From positions 1-7,566 of the forward strand of contig CALELC010000134.1 in the NCBI GenBank assembly GCA_937904535.1: a DNA stretch of 7,566 nucleotides, read 5' to 3'. This stretch comes from an uncultured Planctomycetaceae bacterium. Its GTDB lineage: Bacteria > Planctomycetota > Planctomycetia > Pirellulales > Pirellulaceae. Each line of letters begins with the position of its first letter. Positions within the stretch are counted from its first letter, which is position 1. The notes under the pieces were generated by a model. The model did no database searches and was not told where the DNA came from. It was given only the letters and a program-made list of their open reading frames with translations. The position numbers were made by a program, and so were the translations under genes. Below, in pieces: positions 6,363 to 7,566 of the stretch.

Positions 6363-7566
6363 CTAGAAGAGACCGGCCAAAGATGCCTGTTCGATCTGCT
6401 CGTAGATGGCAAACGGATCAGCGACGGAGCCGCCGAGGTCGCGTTCTAAAGCCGTTTGATTGGCGTTCTGTCCTACCTCTTGTCGAGCTTCATCGCCGAG
6501 GTTTGACTGAAAAATCCCAGCCGCACTGACGGGTAGAAAATCCTCATAAACAATCGGTTCGGCGATCACCAAACCATCGGTGATCAGCTCTTCGAGTCTG
6601 CTCGGATCGCAACCTCCCGCGGCGCGACGCGCGTCGGGAGAGGCAAACCGATAGGAGAAATATGCCAGCCGTTCCCTCCGCAGACTTTCCCAATCGTCAG
6701 GAAACTGCTCAAACACCGTTGCTAACGTTGACCGATAAGCTGCGGCGTTGCTGCCGTCATCGCTGGGAACAATTGCATCACGCACTTGATCCAGCAGCTG
6801 ATCATATAAAGCACGCCCAGTGGGAGTCAGCGCCACGCCGCGCTGCTCGATCTCACCGAAACGTGCGGTGTGGCTGCCAGGGTGTGATTGCGCATCGCCA
6901 GCGAGAAAGTTCACTCGCTCTTGCAACGCCTTGAAACTCGTTTGTCGCAACAAAATCGGACAGCGACGACTGGGAGGTCCTTCGATCACCGCCTTGGGAA
7001 TGATGCCGCGAATCGGCATCTCTCGCTGCACCGCGTCAATGTCCAGCGTTCGCGGAGTGAGGTGATTGATGTGCGGTCCGCGAAAGCAGACCACGTCGGC
7101 GATCAAGCGATGCGTTTGCAGAAAACGCTGATAGGTGGCCTGATCGACTGTGGCTTCATGGTGCCAGCGGAAAGTCTCCAGCGCTTCCTGAACAAACAGC
7201 TCAGCATCTTCGGCATTGAGCCCGCCCTGAGCTTCGAAGCGACCGATCAGACGCCGTACACCGGGCGTGAAGATGTCACGGCGAGCCAGCAGTTCTTCCG
7301 CGTCGCCGCGCAGGGGCGCGTCTGGGATCAAGTCGAGCCGCAGCAGCGACGTGAACACGCGGAAGGGATTGCGCCGCAGCGCCTGGTCCGTGACTGGCCG
7401 AAAGGCGGTGCTGTGCACCGGAATGCCGGCTTCACTCAGATCGTAGTAGCCGACTGGCACCATCCCCATCACTGCGAACAGGCGGCGAATCATCGCCAGT
7501 TCATGAGCTGTTCCCAAACGGATCGCACCGTGCCGCTCCTCGGAGATCCGGTTGAGCTGATCGGCT
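6363..7566 (-). CDS. hglS: 2-oxoadipate dioxygenase/decarboxylase-like protein (HglS/YdcJ, DUF1338), N terminus cut by window edge
   Basis: The protein matches the YdcJ/HglS family. HglS of Pseudomonas putida is an Fe(II) enzyme that converts 2-oxoadipate with O2 to 2-hydroxyglutarate and CO2 in lysine catabolism. About 400 residues are visible and the frame stays open to 7565 (ERHGAIRLGTAHEL precedes MIRRLFAVMGM). The TTG at 7517 is therefore not the start, and roughly 45 residues lie outside, judged against the 447 of E. coli YdcJ. Conserved blocks in order are YYDLSEAGIPVHSTAFRP (its His at 7413-7415 is a likely iron ligand), NPFRVFTSLLRLDLI and GPHINHLTPRTLDID. These are followed by ILLRQTSFKALQE, HTARFGEIEQRGVALT (its Glu fits the third metal ligand) and DFLPVSAAGIFQSNL, which belongs to the substrate pocket. 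No frameshift or missing block is seen. Metal roles are transferred from the family, not shown here. A related 2-oxo acid substrate cannot be excluded. Confidence 0.88.
   Translation of the reverse strand, partial: ADQLNRISEERHGAIRLGTAHELAMIRRLFAVMGMVPVGYYDLSEAGIPVHSTAFRPVTDQALRRNPFRVFTSLLRLDLIPDAPLRGDAEELLARRDIFTPGVRRLIGRFEAQGGLNAEDAELFVQEALETFRWHHEATVDQATYQRFLQTHRLIADVVCFRGPHINHLTPRTLDIDAVQREMPIRGIIPKAVIEGPPSRRCPILLRQTSFKALQERVNFLAGDAQSHPGSHTARFGEIEQRGVALTPTGRALYDQLLDQVRDAIVPSDDGSNAAAYRSTLATVFEQFPDDWESLRRERLAYFSYRFASPDARRAAGGCDPSRLEELITDGLVIAEPIVYEDFLPVSAAGIFQSNLGDEARQEVGQNANQTALERDLGGSVADPFAIYEQIEQASLAGLF

Noticed and set aside
7515..7517. TTG as the start of the HglS-like gene
   Set aside because: The residues encoded upstream of it (including ERHGAIRL) match the YdcJ family, so the gene continues beyond the right edge.
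1..7566. CRISPR arrays, transposons, tRNA or rRNA genes, phage genes
   Set aside because: No regularly spaced repeats, transposase-like proteins, terminal inverted repeats or cloverleaf-like sequence were seen; no gap between genes exceeds about 155 bases.

Overview
The window reads as ordinary chromosome of a moderately GC-rich, Gram-negative-type bacterium. The best guess is a planctomycete of the Pirellulaceae/Rhodopirellula kind. Three things point that way: a secreted Cys-type sulfatase with a C-I-A-S-R active-site motif, small and large proteins with lipoprotein signals, and genes that lack an obvious Shine-Dalgarno site. This is inference from gene content; there is no rRNA or other marker gene in the window.

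Left part (1-4430, + strand): a four-gene ribose-type uptake and phosphorylation operon. It begins with the 3' end of a ribokinase gene (rbsK, cut by the window edge). Then come a lipoprotein substrate-binding protein (rbsB), a double-domain ABC ATPase (rbsA) and a membrane permease (rbsC). rbsB/rbsA overlap by 4 bases and rbsA/rbsC by 11, so the transporter genes look translationally coupled. The binding protein would capture a sugar outside the inner membrane, RbsC/RbsA would import it with ATP, and RbsK would phosphorylate it for entry into pentose metabolism. The binding pocket differs from E. coli RbsB at a few likely contact positions, so ribose is probable but not proven as the ligand.

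Middle (4421-4793): the operon meets a convergent minus-strand gene. A 6-bp-stem hairpin spans the rbsC stop codon at this junction. A 60-residue lipoprotein of unknown function follows on the minus strand. Upstream of it is a 153-base spacer holding three inverted repeats, including a perfect 12-base palindrome.

Right part (4794-7566, - strand): a secreted sulfatase, a 114-base spacer with an inverted repeat, and most of an HglS/YdcJ-family (DUF1338) gene that runs off the right edge. The latter probably converts 2-oxoadipate to 2-hydroxyglutarate in lysine breakdown. The sulfatase has a good ribosome-binding site and its own spacer, so it may be transcribed separately.

I found no RNA genes, mobile elements, CRISPR arrays or broken genes, and no evidence of an undescribed multi-gene system. 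The observations worth following are modest: the altered sugar pocket in a lipidated binding protein, the enrichment of the octamer GCGATCGC, the structured spacers, and the orphan small lipoprotein.
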